DNA of 64,000 nt. Source: Kribbella sp. VKM Ac-2568 (GTDB taxonomy: Bacteria > Actinomycetota > Actinomycetes > Propionibacteriales > Kribbellaceae). Below the pieces are notes generated by a model. That model was given only the letters and a program-made list of their open reading frames with translations, made no database searches and had not been told where the DNA came from. Each line of letters begins with the position of its first letter. Position 1 is the first letter of the stretch. Below, in pieces: positions 63,710-64,000 of this stretch. Both the position numbers and the translations under genes were made by a program. The stretch lies in contig NZ_SLVF01000010.1 in the NCBI RefSeq assembly GCF_004345365.1, positions 62,001 through 126,000 on the forward strand. The letters run 5' to 3'.

Positions 63710-63886
63710 CGGCCGCTCCTCTCGTTTGTCGGGGAAGGAACGACGCCGGCCACCGGAAAGGTTGCTGCCGCGAATTCTGCAGCCACCCCATCACCTGCGT
63801 CAGGTCAGCCGTAACGGGGTAGGGGTGTGGGTAGTTGGACCGGTGGTGACGCGAGGGTCTTTGACAGCAGTGGGAGGATTCCCTAC

Positions 63887-64000
63887 ATGGCGATGACAGC
63901 ACAGGTGAAGTCCGAGCTGACCAGCATCCAGGTCACGAAACCCTGTTGCCGCAAGGCCGAGGTGTCCTCCGTCCTGCGCTTCGCGGGCGGCCTGCACCTC
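63887..64000 (+). CDS. whiA: Sporulation/cell-division regulator WhiA (5' end)
   Basis: The first 38 codons of whiA, cut by the window edge: MAMTAQVKSELTSIQVTKPC followed by CRKAEVSSVLRFAGGLHL. The KPCCRKAE and LRFAGGLHL sequences are characteristic of the N-terminal homing-endonuclease-like domain. In Streptomyces WhiA is a transcription factor needed for sporulation septation, working with WhiB. ATG 63887 follows GGAGGA; a second ATG is two codons later. Confidence 0.92.
   Translation, partial: MAMTAQVKSELTSIQVTKPCCRKAEVSSVLRFAGGLHL

Overview
The window is very GC-rich, codes densely on both strands and uses many GTG starts. It carries a full Pup-proteasome set (arc, dop, pup, prcB, prcA), whiA, an AroH-type chorismate mutase and a mycothiol-linked DinB-like protein. 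Together these point to an actinobacterium. The gene content and the type of intergenic repeat suggest Nocardioidaceae/Kribbellaceae (Kribbella-like); that placement is an inference, since no search was run.

Layout. 1-1.4 kb: 3' end of metH with a translationally coupled HAD phosphatase. 1.4-9.4 kb: a Dpp/Opp-type ABC importer with two solute-binding lipoproteins, two permeases and two ATPases, closed by a strong bidirectional hairpin. 9.4-10.2 kb: a deletion scar joining the front of a SigE-family sigma gene to the tail of a beta-propeller-like gene. 10.4-14.6 kb: glycerol operon glpF-glpK-glpD. 14.6-15.7 kb: repeat island A. 15.7-23.4 kb: two tandem paralogous GNATs, a second glycerol kinase, an IclR (GylR-like) regulator and an FtsX/MacB-type exporter. 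23.4-24.4 kb: repeat island C. 24.4-29.3 kb: RNase J, a RecB-like Fe-S nuclease, a Tat lipoprotein intradiol dioxygenase and an M50 protease. 29.3-30.4 kb: repeat islands B and D facing each other. 30.4-38.6 kb: trmI, arc, a small membrane protein, APH and Nudix genes, then dop-pup-prcB-prcA. 38.6-45.4 kb: Nudix, GNAT, a ZTP riboswitch with folD, then aroH-tyrA-cmk-plsC-der. 45.6 kb: tRNA-Pro(GGG). 45.8-52 kb: an HtrA-like protease, a GNAT, a 167-bp foldback element, a LuxR regulator, a cupin, an NTF2-like protein, a membrane protein, an MBL hydrolase and a DinB-like protein. 52-64 kb: nucleotide excision repair and envelope/morphogenesis genes (uvrA, a Rieske lipoprotein, a subtilase, uvrC, rapZ, yvcK, whiA). 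A sigma-factor module sits between yvcK and whiA, and a decayed, possibly type-VII-secretion-related, remnant lies after uvrA.

How the genes work together. glpFKD imports, phosphorylates and oxidises glycerol; the IclR protein beside the second glpK is the likely local regulator. Arc unfolds pupylated proteins into the PrcAB chamber. Pup here ends in Gly-Gly-Glu, so it is ligation-ready without deamidation and Dop should serve mainly as the depupylase; pafA is not in the window. folD is under a ZTP riboswitch, tying one-carbon supply to purine need. UvrA and UvrC are two of the three NER incision proteins, and a LexA-like box lies ahead of uvrA.

Most unusual: a family of four ~114-120 bp intergenic elements with long complementary arms. 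Their sequence differences preserve base pairing. They are embedded in islands of 24-54 bp tandem repeats. A separate, almost fully palindromic 167-bp element supplies the stop codon of the LuxR gene. Two gene remnants show recent deletion decay. Start codons and island boundaries are hand-read and carry some uncertainty.
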